Below, piece after piece: positions 51,622 to 60,435 of a stretch of DNA of 64,000 bases; the first letter of the stretch is position 1, and each line of letters begins with the position of its first letter. The stretch lies in contig NZ_LMDB01000039.1 in assembly GCF_001425005.1 (NCBI RefSeq), forward strand, positions 306,163 through 370,162, in the 5' to 3' direction. Under the pieces are notes generated by a model. That model was not told the origin of the DNA. It was given only the letters and a program-made list of their open reading frames with translations, and did no database searches. A program made the translations under genes and the position numbers. This DNA is from Duganella sp. Root336D2 (lineage in GTDB: Bacteria; Pseudomonadota; Gammaproteobacteria; Burkholderiales; Burkholderiaceae_D).

Positions 51622-53550
51622 ATGTTATTTCCTACTGAATTCGACGTTATCGTTGTCGGCGGTGGTCACGCCGGTACCGAAGCGGCCCTCGCTTCCGCCC
51701 GCATGGGCCAGAAGACTCTCCTGTTGACGCACAACATTGAGACGTTGGGCCAGATGTCGTGCAACCCGTCCATCGGCGGCATTGGCAAAGGCCACCTCGT
51801 CAAAGAGGTTGACGCCATGGGCGGCGCCATGGCCATCGCAACCGATGAGTCGGGCATCCAGTTCCGTATCCTGAACTCGTCCAAAGGCCCTGCCGTGCGC
51901 GCGACTCGCGCCCAGGCCGACCGCATCCTGTATAAGGCTGCGATCCGTCATCGCCTGGAAAACCAGCCAAACCTGTGGCTGTTCCAGCAGGCGGTGGACG
52001 ACCTGATGGTGGAGGGCGAGCGCGTGGTTGGCGCCGTGACCCAGATCGGCTTGAAATTCCTCGGTCGTGCTGTTGTGCTGACCGCTGGGACCTTCCTGGA
52101 CGGTAAGATCCACGTCGGCCTGCAGAATTTCTCGGCTGGCCGCGCCGGCGATCCGCCTGCGATTTCGCTGTCCGCTCGCCTGAAAGAATTGAAACTGCCG
52201 CAAGGCCGCCTGAAGACCGGTACCCCGCCGCGTATCGACGGCCGCAGCATCGACTTCTCGCAAATGACCGAGCAGCCGGGCGACCTGGACCCGGTGCCAG
52301 TGTTTTCGGTGATGGGCAATACGTCCATGCACCCACAGCAATTGCCGTGCTGGATCACCCACACCAACCAGAAAACCCACGACATTATTCGTGGCGGACT
52401 GGACCGCAGCCCGATGTACACCGGCGTGATCGAGGGTGTCGGCCCGCGTTATTGCCCGTCGATTGAAGACAAGATCCACCGCTTCTCGGCCAAGGAATCG
52501 CACCAGATCTTCCTGGAACCGGAAGGCCTGACTACCCACGAGTTCTACCCGAACGGTATCTCGACCAGCCTGCCATTCGACGTGCAGATCGAGCTGGTGC
52601 GTTCGATGAAGGGCCTCGAAAACGCACACATCCTGCGTCCAGGCTACGCCATCGAGTACGACTATTTCGACCCGCGCGGTTTGAAAGCGTCGCTGGAAAC
52701 AAAAGCGATCAACGGCCTGTTTTTCGCCGGCCAGATCAATGGCACAACTGGCTACGAAGAAGCGGCGGCCCAGGGCATGCTGGCTGGTATCAACGCCGCA
52801 CTGCAAACCAAGGGCGAGGAAGCCTGGACCCCGGCCCGTTCCGAAGCCTACCTCGGCGTGCTGGTTGACGACCTTGTGACCCAAGGCGTGCAAGAGCCAT
52901 ACCGTATGTTCACCAGCCGCGCGGAATACCGCCTGAGCCTGCGTGAAGACAACGCCGACATGCGCCTGACAGAAATCGGGCGTAAGCTGGGCGTGGTCGG
53001 TGATGCGCAGTGGGAAGCTTTCGAGCGCAAACGCGAAGCCGTGGCGCAAGAGCTGGAACGCCTGAAATCGGTCTGGGTCAACCCGCGCATCCTGGCGGCA
53101 GCCGAGTCCGAGCGCGTGATTGGCCAAGCCATCGAACGTGAATATTCGCTGGCCGACCTGCTGCGTCGTCCGGGCGTCGGCTACGAAAAGCTGATGACCA
53201 TGACTGGTACCGAAGGCCAGTCGCTGGCGGGCCAGGGCGTTACCGACGATGCAGTGATGGAGCAAATCGAGATCACCCTGAAGTACTCCGGCTATATCGA
53301 TCGCCAGCTGCGGGAAGTCGAGCGCCACGAGCATTACGAAAACCTGAAGCTGCCGGAAGGTTTCAACTACGCAGAGATCACAGCGCTGTCGATGGAAGTG
53401 CGCCAGAAACTGCAGAAGCATCGTCCGGAAACCCTGGGCCAGGCTTCGCGTATTTCGGGTGTGACCCCGGCTGCAATTTCGCTGCTGCTGGTGCACCTGA
53501 AGAAAGCCGGCTTCGGCGGTTTCGTCACGCTGAAAGATGAGGCGGCTTGA
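51622..53550 (+). CDS. mnmG: tRNA uridine 5-carboxymethylaminomethyl modification enzyme MnmG
   Basis: 642-residue FAD enzyme that with MnmE modifies U34 of several tRNAs. FAD motif DVIVVGGGHAGTEAALASARMG is at about 7-28, then SCNPSIGGIGKGHLVKEVDAMGG and MTGTEGQSLAGQGV-like region near the end. I start at MLFPTEFD (51622); a TTG frame from 51532 would start in parS and is not MnmG-like. It leads the mnmG-rsmG-parA-parB set found near bacterial origins. Confidence 0.96.
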   Translation: MLFPTEFDVIVVGGGHAGTEAALASARMGQKTLLLTHNIETLGQMSCNPSIGGIGKGHLVKEVDAMGGAMAIATDESGIQFRILNSSKGPAVRATRAQADRILYKAAIRHRLENQPNLWLFQQAVDDLMVEGERVVGAVTQIGLKFLGRAVVLTAGTFLDGKIHVGLQNFSAGRAGDPPAISLSARLKELKLPQGRLKTGTPPRIDGRSIDFSQMTEQPGDLDPVPVFSVMGNTSMHPQQLPCWITHTNQKTHDIIRGGLDRSPMYTGVIEGVGPRYCPSIEDKIHRFSAKESHQIFLEPEGLTTHEFYPNGISTSLPFDVQIELVRSMKGLENAHILRPGYAIEYDYFDPRGLKASLETKAINGLFFAGQINGTTGYEEAAAQGMLAGINAALQTKGEEAWTPARSEAYLGVLVDDLVTQGVQEPYRMFTSRAEYRLSLREDNADMRLTEIGRKLGVVGDAQWEAFERKREAVAQELERLKSVWVNPRILAAAESERVIGQAIEREYSLADLLRRPGVGYEKLMTMTGTEGQSLAGQGVTDDAVMEQIEITLKYSGYIDRQLREVERHEHYENLKLPEGFNYAEITALSMEVRQKLQKHRPETLGQASRISGVTPAAISLLLVHLKKAGFGGFVTLKDEAA

Positions 53551-54194
53551 TGGCGATGTTTGATCGCGCCGCCCTGGCGCATGTACTGGAGAACGGTGTC
53601 AAACAGCTGGACCTGGGCTTGAGCGAAGTACAGCAGGAAAAACTGCTGGATTACCTGTCCCTGCTGAACAAGTGGAACAAGGTGTACAACCTGACGGCCG
53701 TACGCGACCCGATGGAAATGATGACCCTGCACGTTCTCGATTCGCTGGCAGCAGTGCCGGCGTTCAAGGATGCGCAGAGTGTGCTGGATGTTGGGGCAGG
53801 GGGGGGATTGCCGGGCGTGGTCCTGGCCATCGCAAGACCGGACATGAAAGTGTCGATGATCGACATCGTGCACAAGAAGACCGCCTTCCTGAACCAGGTG
53901 AAAGCCGAGCTGGAGTTGGTCAACGTAACGGTGTACACGAAGAAGGTGCAGGAACTGCAGGTCAAGACGCCTTACGACGTCATCACTTCGCGAGCCTTCG
54001 CGGACCTGAGCGATTTTGTGAACTGGTCCGGACACTTGCTGGCAGAGGGCGGGCGATTCATCGCCCTGAAAGGCACGGCGCCGGCAGAGGAGCGCGAGCG
54101 ACTGCCAGACCCATGGAAAGTGAACGAGCTACAGCCTTTGCAAGTACCAGGACTGGAGGCGCAGCGCCACCTGGTTTTCATCGGCAGGACGTAA
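53550..54194 (+). CDS. rsmG: 16S rRNA (guanine-527-N7)-methyltransferase RsmG
   Basis: 214-residue methylase. YLSLLNKWNKVYNLTAVRDPMEMMTLHVLDSL is the family N-terminal motif and VLDVGAGGGLPGVVLAIARPD the SAM site. The TGATG junction means the ATG at 53550 shares a base with the mnmG stop. It is followed by the parA regulatory region. Confidence 0.95.
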   Translation: MAMFDRAALAHVLENGVKQLDLGLSEVQQEKLLDYLSLLNKWNKVYNLTAVRDPMEMMTLHVLDSLAAVPAFKDAQSVLDVGAGGGLPGVVLAIARPDMKVSMIDIVHKKTAFLNQVKAELELVNVTVYTKKVQELQVKTPYDVITSRAFADLSDFVNWSGHLLAEGGRFIALKGTAPAEERERLPDPWKVNELQPLQVPGLEAQRHLVFIGRT

Positions 54195-54222
54195 CTGGCT
54201 AAACAGTATAAATAATTTTAAT

Positions 54223-54268
54223 CGTTTATACGAGATAAATAGTATAAACGGTTTATACCGAATAAACG
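54223..54268. promoter_or_regulatory. Iterated GTTTATAC boxes upstream of parA
   Basis: Alternating copies: CGTTTATAC 54223-54231, GTATAAACG 54242-54250, GTTTATACC 54251-54259 and GAATAAACG 54260-54268; AGTATAAAT at 54205 is a weaker fifth. They fall within the 98-bp gap between rsmG and parA, ending 24 bp before the parA ATG. An autoregulatory ParA site is one explanation, but no such motif is generally described for chromosomal ParA. Confidence 0.6.
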
Positions 54269-54292
54269 ATTTAGACCATATAAGAAAACTCG

Positions 54293-55063
54293 ATGGCCAA
54301 AATTTTCTGTGTAGCAAATCAAAAGGGCGGCGTAGGTAAGACTACCACGACTGTGAACCTGGCCGCCGGCCTGGCCAAACTTAATCAACGAGTGTTGCTT
54401 GTTGACCTCGATCCTCAAGGTAACGCGACAATGGGCGCGGGGATCAACAAGGCGACGCTTCAAGCTTCCACTTATGAAGTCCTGCTCGGCACTGCCGACG
54501 TGGCGACTGCGCGCGTGCGCTCGGAAGCCGGCGGCTTTGACGTGCTGCCAGCCAACCGCGAGCTGGCCGGTGCCGAAGTCGAGATGGTGCAGCTGGAGAA
54601 TCGCGAGCGCCGCCTGCGCGATGCGCTGGGCTTGGCAGCGAAAGACTATGATTTCATGCTGATCGATTGCCCTCCGGCGCTGTCGATGCTGACGCTGAAC
54701 GGTTTGTGCGCGGCGCATGGCGTAATCATCCCGATGCAGTGCGAGTATTACGCGCTGGAAGGTTTGTCCGACCTGGTCAACACCATCAAGAAAGTGCACG
54801 CCAACCTGAACCCGGACCTGAAGATCATCGGCCTGCTGCGCGTGATGTTCGATCCGCGCATGACGTTGTCGCAGCAAGTCTCGGCCCAGCTCGAGCAGCA
54901 CTTCGGCGACAAAGTATTCAAGACCATCATTCCGCGCAATGTGCGGCTGGCCGAAGCGCCGTCCTACGGCATGCCGGGCGTGACTTTCGACCCGACGTCG
55001 AAGGGCGCGCAGGCCTACATCGCCTTCGGCGCCGAGATGGTTAAACGTATCAAGAAAATGTAA
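54293..55063 (+). CDS. parA: Chromosome partitioning ATPase ParA (Soj)
   Basis: 256-residue Walker-type partition ATPase. The deviant Walker A NQKGGVGKTTTTVNLAAGLAKL is at residues 8-29, Walker A' VLLVDLDPQGNATMG at about 34-48 and Walker B FMLIDCPPALSMLT near 121. The short N-terminus without HTH marks a chromosomal (Soj-type) ParA. parB follows after 15 bp; three parS sites lie 3-4 kb upstream. Confidence 0.96.
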   Translation: MAKIFCVANQKGGVGKTTTTVNLAAGLAKLNQRVLLVDLDPQGNATMGAGINKATLQASTYEVLLGTADVATARVRSEAGGFDVLPANRELAGAEVEMVQLENRERRLRDALGLAAKDYDFMLIDCPPALSMLTLNGLCAAHGVIIPMQCEYYALEGLSDLVNTIKKVHANLNPDLKIIGLLRVMFDPRMTLSQQVSAQLEQHFGDKVFKTIIPRNVRLAEAPSYGMPGVTFDPTSKGAQAYIAFGAEMVKRIKKM

Positions 55064-55069
55064 GCGGAC

Positions 55070-55078
55070 TTATCCACA
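55070..55078 (+). promoter_or_regulatory. DnaA box immediately before the parB start
   Basis: TTATCCACA at 55070-55078 ends at the base before the parB ATG (55079), where a ribosome-binding site would normally lie. It is an exact high-affinity DnaA-box consensus. Chance occurrence is possible. Confidence 0.5.
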
Positions 55079-55966
55079 ATGGCGACTAAAAAAATGAAAG
55101 GCCTCGGCCGCGGTCTCGACGCGCTGCTCGGCGGCGACGAAGACCCGTCCAATCCAACTTCGCACCCGACTCCGTCGGAGATGGCAGTGCAATTCTTGCA
55201 AGCCGGCAAATACCAGCCGCGTACCCAGATGGATGAGGGTGGCCTGGCGGAACTGGCTGCGTCGATCAAGACCCAGGGCATTATCCAGCCGCTGCTGGTT
55301 CGTCCGGTCGGCATCGACCAGGCAACCGGTCATGTCAAATATGAAATCATCGCCGGCGAGCGTCGTTTCCGTGCAGCACAACTTGCTGGTTTGGAAACCG
55401 TGCCAGTCCTGGTGAAGGATGTGGATGACACGACCGCGGCCGCCATGGCCCTGATCGAGAACATCCAGCGCGAAGACCTGAACCCGCTTGAAGAAGCGCA
55501 GGGCATCCATCGGCTGATTACAGATTTTTCGTTTACCCATGAGCAGGCCGCGCAGGCTGTCGGTCGTTCGCGTTCGGCGGTTTCCAATTTACTGCGTTTG
55601 CTGAACCTGGCGGAGCCGGTGCAGACCATGCTGATGGCGGGGGATATCGACATGGGGCACGCGCGTGCCTTGTTGGCAGTCGATGCGGCGTCACAAATTG
55701 CTTTGGCGAATGTTGTTGTAGCGAAACGACTATCGGTGCGTGAGACGGAAAAACTTGTCCACAACCATATGGAAGAGGCGAAGGCTAAGCCAACCGCGCG
55801 CGCCAAAGAAAAATCGGGCGACATCAAGCGTCTCGAAGAAGAGCTGTCCGATACTTTGGCAACCTCCGTCGTGTTCAAGATGGGGGCCAAGGGCAAGGGG
55901 CAGATGATTATTGATTTCGCGGATCTCGATATCCTGGATGGCGTTATTGCCCGTTTGCGCGGCTAA
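55079..55966 (+). CDS. parB: Chromosome partitioning protein ParB
   Basis: 295-residue parS-binding CTPase. MATKKMKGLGRGLDALLGG at the start, GERRFRAAQLAG (GERRxR CTP box) near 100 and the HTH ALIENIQREDLNPLEEAQGIHRLITDFSFTHEQAAQAVGRSRSAVSNLLRLLNL follow. The C-terminal dimer domain ends FADLDILDGVIARLRG. No clear Shine-Dalgarno is seen; a DnaA box occupies that position. Confidence 0.96.
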   Translation: MATKKMKGLGRGLDALLGGDEDPSNPTSHPTPSEMAVQFLQAGKYQPRTQMDEGGLAELAASIKTQGIIQPLLVRPVGIDQATGHVKYEIIAGERRFRAAQLAGLETVPVLVKDVDDTTAAAMALIENIQREDLNPLEEAQGIHRLITDFSFTHEQAAQAVGRSRSAVSNLLRLLNLAEPVQTMLMAGDIDMGHARALLAVDAASQIALANVVVAKRLSVRETEKLVHNHMEEAKAKPTARAKEKSGDIKRLEEELSDTLATSVVFKMGAKGKGQMIIDFADLDILDGVIARLRG

Positions 55967-55969
55967 AGC

Positions 55970-56062
55970 CCGGTAAACCAGGGTCTGACCCAAGGGTCAG
56001 ACCCGCACCCGCGGCGGCTGCCGAGCAGTGTCTGACCCTGAGGTCAGACACTGCATTACCGG
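55970..56062. repeat. REPIN-like double palindrome
   Basis: Two palindromes: 55981-56004, with arms GGGTCTGACC and GGTCAGACCC, and 56025-56054, a perfect 13-bp stem based on GCAGTGTCTGACC with a 4-nt loop. The whole is framed by CCGGTAA (55970-55976) and TTACCGG (56056-56062). It resembles REP/REPIN structures and the GTGTCACAC palindromes around the RAYT in architecture but not in the exact sequence. It stands between parB and the atp promoter and may also be a terminator of parB. Confidence 0.75.
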
Positions 56063-56150
56063 TTTCGATTACCCCACAAGTAATCGCCAGATGCCTACCT
56101 TTTCAGCAGAATAACTTGTTGTTAGAGCGACTTTTTGCGATGGACCACGT

Positions 56151-56180
56151 TTGACCTTGGCGATGTAAACAAACTATAAT
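56151..56180 (+). promoter_or_regulatory. Sigma-70 promoter of the ATP synthase operon
   Basis: TTGACC (56151-56156) and TATAAT (56175-56180), spacer 18 bp. Transcription would start at about 56187, so the GTG at 56184 cannot be the first codon. Confidence 0.75.
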
Positions 56181-56213
56181 CCCGTGTCTTTGGGTCTTAA
56201 GGAATGGTGGCAA

Positions 56214-56582
56214 GTGAGTGATTCTTCAAGAAGTATCGCCTGGCCAGTCTTCCGAGTAGTTGCCCTGCAATTCACAATCGCCGTCCTCTTTTCCGCTACC
56301 GTGGCGCTTTTCGCCGGGGTGGAAAAAGGCTGGTCTGCCGCCATGGGCGGCGGTATGGCAGTAACCGGTAGCCTGGTCTATGCGCTGATGGTAGCGCGCG
56401 GCACCGATGATGCAAAGAAAGCATTTCGGACGCATTTCCGCGCCGAGATGCTGAAGGTATTTGTAACGGCAGTGCTGTTTATTTGTGCACTGGTGCTGTT
56501 TAAATCAGCCGCCTGGTTATGGCTGATCCTAGGATTCGTAGTGGCAACCCTGGCTTATTGGCTGTCGCTGCTCAAGATTTAA
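56214..56582 (+). CDS. atpI: ATP synthase subunit I (AtpI)
   Basis: 122-residue membrane protein with four hydrophobic helices (starts VSDSSRSIAWPVFRVVALQ) helping assembly of the c-ring or Mg2+ uptake. GTG start at 56214 is preceded by AAGGAA; the GTG at 56184 lies before the predicted transcription start. It opens the atp operon, 19 bp ahead of atpB. Confidence 0.85.
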   Translation: MSDSSRSIAWPVFRVVALQFTIAVLFSATVALFAGVEKGWSAAMGGGMAVTGSLVYALMVARGTDDAKKAFRTHFRAEMLKVFVTAVLFICALVLFKSAAWLWLILGFVVATLAYWLSLLKI

Positions 56583-56601
56583 TCATTAAAAATTCGGACC
56601 T

Positions 56602-57402
56602 ATGACTACTGAACACGCTACGGGCGGTCACGCCGGCCCGGCTAACGCCACCGAGTATATCCAGCACCACCTTACTCACAACAGCAATGGCACCGTCAAC
56701 CTGGATACCTTCTGGATCTCCCTGATCCTGGGCTTCGTATTCCTCGGGATCTTCTACATGGCTTCCAAGCGCGCTACCGCTGGCGTGCCAGGCAAGCTGC
56801 AAAACTTCGTGGAATGGGTCATGGAGATGGTCAACGAGACCGTCAATTCCGCATTTCACGCCAAATCCGCTGTTATCGCTCCTCTGGCCATCACCATCTT
56901 CGTATGGGTCTGGCTGATGAACGCAATGGACTTCCTGCCGGTCGACCTGCTGCCTAAGCTGCTGAGCTATGTCGGCGTCAACTACCTGCGCGTCGTTCCT
57001 ACCGCTGACGTGAACCACACCTTCGGCATGTCCGTTGGTGTGCTGATCTGCATCATCGGCTTCTCGATCAAAGCCAAAGGCGTCGGTGGCTGGGGTAAAG
57101 AACTGTTCACCGCACCGTTCCACGCTCACGGCACCGTTGCTACCATCCTGCTGGCTCCAGTGAACTTCATCTTCCAGATGCTGGAACTGTTCGCCAAGCC
57201 GATTTCCCTGTCGCTGCGACTGTTCGGCAATATGTACGCCGGCGAACTGATCTTCATCCTGATCGCACTGCTGCCATGGTGGGCACAGTGGCTGCTGGGC
57301 GGTCCATGGGCAATCTTCCACATTCTGATTGTGACTCTGCAAGCGTTTGTGTTTATGGCGTTGACGGTTGTGTACCTGGCCCTCGCGGTTGAAAAGCACT
57401 AA
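56602..57402 (+). CDS. atpB: F1Fo ATP synthase subunit a
   Basis: 266-residue Fo stator subunit, five to six helices. The essential Arg region is FAKPISLSLRLFGNMYAGELI near residue 200-220, with NMYAGELIFIL typical. It carries protons to the c-ring. A T-rich 72-bp gap separates it from atpE. Confidence 0.95.
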   Translation: MTTEHATGGHAGPANATEYIQHHLTHNSNGTVNLDTFWISLILGFVFLGIFYMASKRATAGVPGKLQNFVEWVMEMVNETVNSAFHAKSAVIAPLAITIFVWVWLMNAMDFLPVDLLPKLLSYVGVNYLRVVPTADVNHTFGMSVGVLICIIGFSIKAKGVGGWGKELFTAPFHAHGTVATILLAPVNFIFQMLELFAKPISLSLRLFGNMYAGELIFILIALLPWWAQWLLGGPWAIFHILIVTLQAFVFMALTVVYLALAVEKH

Positions 57403-57413
57403 TCAGCAACTTA

Positions 57414-57470
57414 TTCGTAGTATTTGGTTTTAGTTTTTTGGTATTTTCGTTTTTTTTAAATTAGGAGAAA
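57414..57470 (+). promoter_or_regulatory. T-rich translation-enhancer-like leader of atpE
   Basis: The region has a long T-rich run (GGTTTTAGTTTTTTGG, then a run of eight T) followed by AGGAGAAAT and the atpE ATG. In E. coli a U-rich leader raises atpE translation for its high c-subunit copy number. The likeness suggests the same here. Confidence 0.55.
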
Positions 57471-57474
57471 TCTA

Positions 57475-57753
57475 ATGCAAGCTCTGATCGCACAAGTACA
57501 AAGCATGACCGTTCTGGCCGTAGCAATCATCGTTGGCCTGGGCGCCATCGGCACCGCACTCGGCTTCGCTATCCTGGGCGGCAAGTTCCTGGAAGCTTCG
57601 GCACGTCAACCAGAACTGATGCCACAACTGCAAACCAAACTGTTCGTTATCGCTGGTCTGCTGGACGCGATCTCCATGATCGGCGTTGGTGTTGCTCTGC
57701 TGTTCACCTTCAACAACCCATTCCTGACCGCCCTGACCGCAGCTGTTCAGTAA
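57475..57753 (+). CDS. atpE: F1Fo ATP synthase subunit c
   Basis: 92-residue ring subunit, two helices linked by a polar loop (ASARQPELMPQLQ). The proton-carrying acidic residue is Asp in IAGLLDAISMIGVGVALLF, so coupling is to protons; the Na+-type Gln/Glu/Ser set is absent. Strong AGGAG upstream and a U-rich leader suit high expression. Confidence 0.96.
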   Translation: MQALIAQVQSMTVLAVAIIVGLGAIGTALGFAILGGKFLEASARQPELMPQLQTKLFVIAGLLDAISMIGVGVALLFTFNNPFLTALTAAVQ

Positions 57754-57793
57754 TCAACGCTCCAACCGGGGAAACTCTTTCTAGGAGCAAGGT

Positions 57794-58264
57794 ATGAACA
57801 TCAATATGTCTCTCATCGGTCAGATGATCACCTTCGCGGTGCTCGTCTGGTTCTCGATGAAGTTCGTATTCCCAGCGCTGAATGGTGCGCTGGATGAGCG
57901 TGCCAAGCGAATTGCAGATGGTCTGGCTGCCGCCGACCAAGGTCAGGATGCCATGAAGCGCGCTGAAAAAGCCGCTGCAGAACTCCTGACCACTGCCCGT
58001 AACGATGCTTCGTCGCTCGTTTCGGACGCTGAAAAGCGTGCTCAACTGGTCGCAGAAGAAGTCAAAGCAAACGCACAAGCTGAAGCTGCCCGCATCGTGG
58101 CACAAGCTAAAGCTGAAGCTGAGCAGCAAGTAACCCAGGCCCGCGAAGCACTGCGCGGCCAAGTGGCTGACCTGGCTGTGAAGGGCGCGGAGCAAATCCT
58201 GAAGCGCGAAGTCAACGCGTCGGCTCACGCTGACCTGCTGTCTCGCCTGGCTACCGAGCTCTGA
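57794..58264 (+). CDS. atpF: F1Fo ATP synthase subunit b
   Basis: 156-residue peripheral stalk subunit. One N-terminal membrane helix (residues 5-27, NMSLIGQMITFAVLVWFSMKFVFP) is followed by a long, Ala/Glu/Lys-rich helix. The gene ends 2 bp before atpH. Confidence 0.95.
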   Translation: MNINMSLIGQMITFAVLVWFSMKFVFPALNGALDERAKRIADGLAAADQGQDAMKRAEKAAAELLTTARNDASSLVSDAEKRAQLVAEEVKANAQAEAARIVAQAKAEAEQQVTQAREALRGQVADLAVKGAEQILKREVNASAHADLLSRLATEL

Positions 58265-58266
58265 TT

Positions 58267-58800
58267 ATGGCAGAGCTCGCAACCGTCGCCCGTCCTTACG
58301 CGGAAGCCGTCTTCCGCGTAGCCCAGGCTGGCAACCTCGCGCAGTGGTCCGATCTGGTGTCCGAACTGGCCCAGATCGGTTCGCATGAAGAGGTGCTGGC
58401 ATATGCCCGCAATCCAAAAGTTCTGGATAGCGATGTCATCGCAGCCATCAAGGCCTTGCTGAAATCGCCGCTCAACGCGGAAGCGAACAACTTCCTCTCG
58501 ATGCTGATCGAAAACGGTCGTATCGCATTGCTGCCGGAAATCGGCGCCCAATTCACGCTGCTGAAGAATGCAGCCGAAGGTGCGGCAGACGCCGAAATCA
58601 CGAGCGCATTCGACATGAGCGAAGCCCAAGTGGCCGAGCTGATCAAGACGCTGGAAAAGAAATTCAGCCGCAAGCTCAAACCAGTCGTGTCCGTCGATCC
58701 TTCGTTGATCGGTGGTGTTCGCGTCGTGGTTGGCGACGAAGTGCTGGACACTTCGGTCAATGCCAAGCTGCAGCAGCTGCGTTCCGCGCTGGTCGCCTAA
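58267..58800 (+). CDS. atpH: F1Fo ATP synthase subunit delta
   Basis: 177-residue OSCP-type subunit linking the b stalk to F1. TVARPYAEAVFRVAQ at the start and DPSLIGGVRVVVGDEVLDTSVNAKLQQLR at the end are the family marks. It is followed by atpA after 48 bp. Confidence 0.95.
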   Translation: MAELATVARPYAEAVFRVAQAGNLAQWSDLVSELAQIGSHEEVLAYARNPKVLDSDVIAAIKALLKSPLNAEANNFLSMLIENGRIALLPEIGAQFTLLKNAAEGAADAEITSAFDMSEAQVAELIKTLEKKFSRKLKPVVSVDPSLIGGVRVVVGDEVLDTSVNAKLQQLRSALVA

Positions 58801-58848
58801 TCAGGCCGCCTTTCGCGACAGCTAGAGAGAAAACATTTAGGAGTTAGT

Positions 58849-60390
58849 ATGCAACTCAACCCATCCGAAATCAGCGAGCTGATCAAGAGCCGGATCCAAG
58901 GCATTGACGGCGGCGCTGAAGTGCGCAATCAAGGCACCGTAATTTCCGTAGCAGACGGTATCTGCCGCATCCACGGCCTGTCCGACGTGATGCAAGGTGA
59001 GATGCTGGAATTCCCAGGCAACACCTTTGGCCTGGCAATGAACCTGGAGCGTGACTCCGTTGGTGCCGTTATTCTGGGCGCCTACGAGCACATCTCCGAA
59101 GGCGACACCGTCAAGTGCACCGGCCGTATCCTGGAAGTGCCGATCGGTCCTGAACTGTGCGGCCGCGTAGTTAACGCGCTGGGCCAGCCGATCGACGGCA
59201 AAGGTCCTGTCAACACCAGCCTGACCTCCCCAATCGAAAAGATCGCTCCAGGCGTTATCGCCCGTGAGTCCGTCGGCCAGCCTATGCAGACCGGCCTGAA
59301 GTCGATCGACGCGATGGTACCAATCGGCCGTGGCCAGCGTGAGCTGATCATTGGCGACCGCCAGACCGGCAAGTCCGCCGTTGCAGTTGATGCCATCATC
59401 AACCAAAAAGGCCAGGGCGTTACCTGTATCTACGTCGCTATCGGCCAGAAAGCATCGACCATCAAGAACATCGTGCGTTCCCTGGAACAGCACGGCGCGA
59501 TGGAGTACACCATTGTTGTCGCCGCTTCCGCTTCGGAATCCGCAGCAATGCAGTACATCTCGGCTTACTCCGGTTGCACCATGGGCGAATACTTCCGCGA
59601 CCGCGGTGAAGACGCCCTGATCGTGTATGATGACCTGTCCAAGCAAGCAGTTGCTTACCGTCAGATCTCCCTGCTGCTGCGCCGCCCACCAGGCCGCGAA
59701 GCGTACCCAGGCGACGTGTTCTACCTGCACAGCCGCCTGCTGGAACGCGCAGCTCGCGTGAACGCCGACTACGTCGAAGCCTTCACCAAGGGCGCTGTCA
59801 AAGGCAAGACCGGTTCCCTGACCGCCCTGCCAATCATCGAAACCCAGGCTGGCGACGTTTCGGCGTTCGTTCCAACCAACGTGATTTCGATTACCGACGG
59901 CCAGATCTTCCTGGAAACCTCGCTGTTCAACTCCGGTATCCGTCCTGCGATTAACGCAGGTATCTCGGTATCGCGCGTTGGTGGTGCTGCCCAGACCAAG
60001 GTCATCAAAAACCTGTCCGGCGGTATCCGTACCGACTTGGCACAGTACCGTGAACTGGCTGCGTTCGCGCAGTTCGCTTCCGACCTGGACGAATCGACCC
60101 GTAAGCAGCTGGACCGCGGTGCCCGCGTGACCGAACTGCTGAAGCAGGCTCAGTACTCGCCGCTGTCGATTTCCCTGATGGGCGCTTCGCTGTTCGCAGT
60201 GAACAAAGGCTTCCTGGACAGCGTTCCAGTCAAGCGCGTGCTGGCCTTCGAAGGCGAAATGCACTCGTTCCTGAAGACCAAGCACTCCGCACTGCTGGCC
60301 AAGATCGAAGAAAGCAAGCAACTGGACAAAGACGGCGAAGCTGCGCTGTCGGCCGCCATTGCTGATTTCAAGAAATCCTTCGCAAACTAA
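58849..60390 (+). CDS. atpA: F1Fo ATP synthase subunit alpha
   Basis: 513-residue non-catalytic nucleotide-binding subunit: Walker A GDRQTGKSAVAVD near 169-181, and PAINAGISVSRVGGAAQ signature near 365. GGAG upstream of ATG (TTTAGGAGTTAGT). It is bracketed by atpH and atpG in the standard order. Confidence 0.97.
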   Translation: MQLNPSEISELIKSRIQGIDGGAEVRNQGTVISVADGICRIHGLSDVMQGEMLEFPGNTFGLAMNLERDSVGAVILGAYEHISEGDTVKCTGRILEVPIGPELCGRVVNALGQPIDGKGPVNTSLTSPIEKIAPGVIARESVGQPMQTGLKSIDAMVPIGRGQRELIIGDRQTGKSAVAVDAIINQKGQGVTCIYVAIGQKASTIKNIVRSLEQHGAMEYTIVVAASASESAAMQYISAYSGCTMGEYFRDRGEDALIVYDDLSKQAVAYRQISLLLRRPPGREAYPGDVFYLHSRLLERAARVNADYVEAFTKGAVKGKTGSLTALPIIETQAGDVSAFVPTNVISITDGQIFLETSLFNSGIRPAINAGISVSRVGGAAQTKVIKNLSGGIRTDLAQYRELAAFAQFASDLDESTRKQLDRGARVTELLKQAQYSPLSISLMGASLFAVNKGFLDSVPVKRVLAFEGEMHSFLKTKHSALLAKIEESKQLDKDGEAALSAAIADFKKSFAN

Positions 60391-60435
60391 TACCTGGTGG
60401 CCCGGCAACGGGCCACCCCGCAAAGGAGAAGGATC

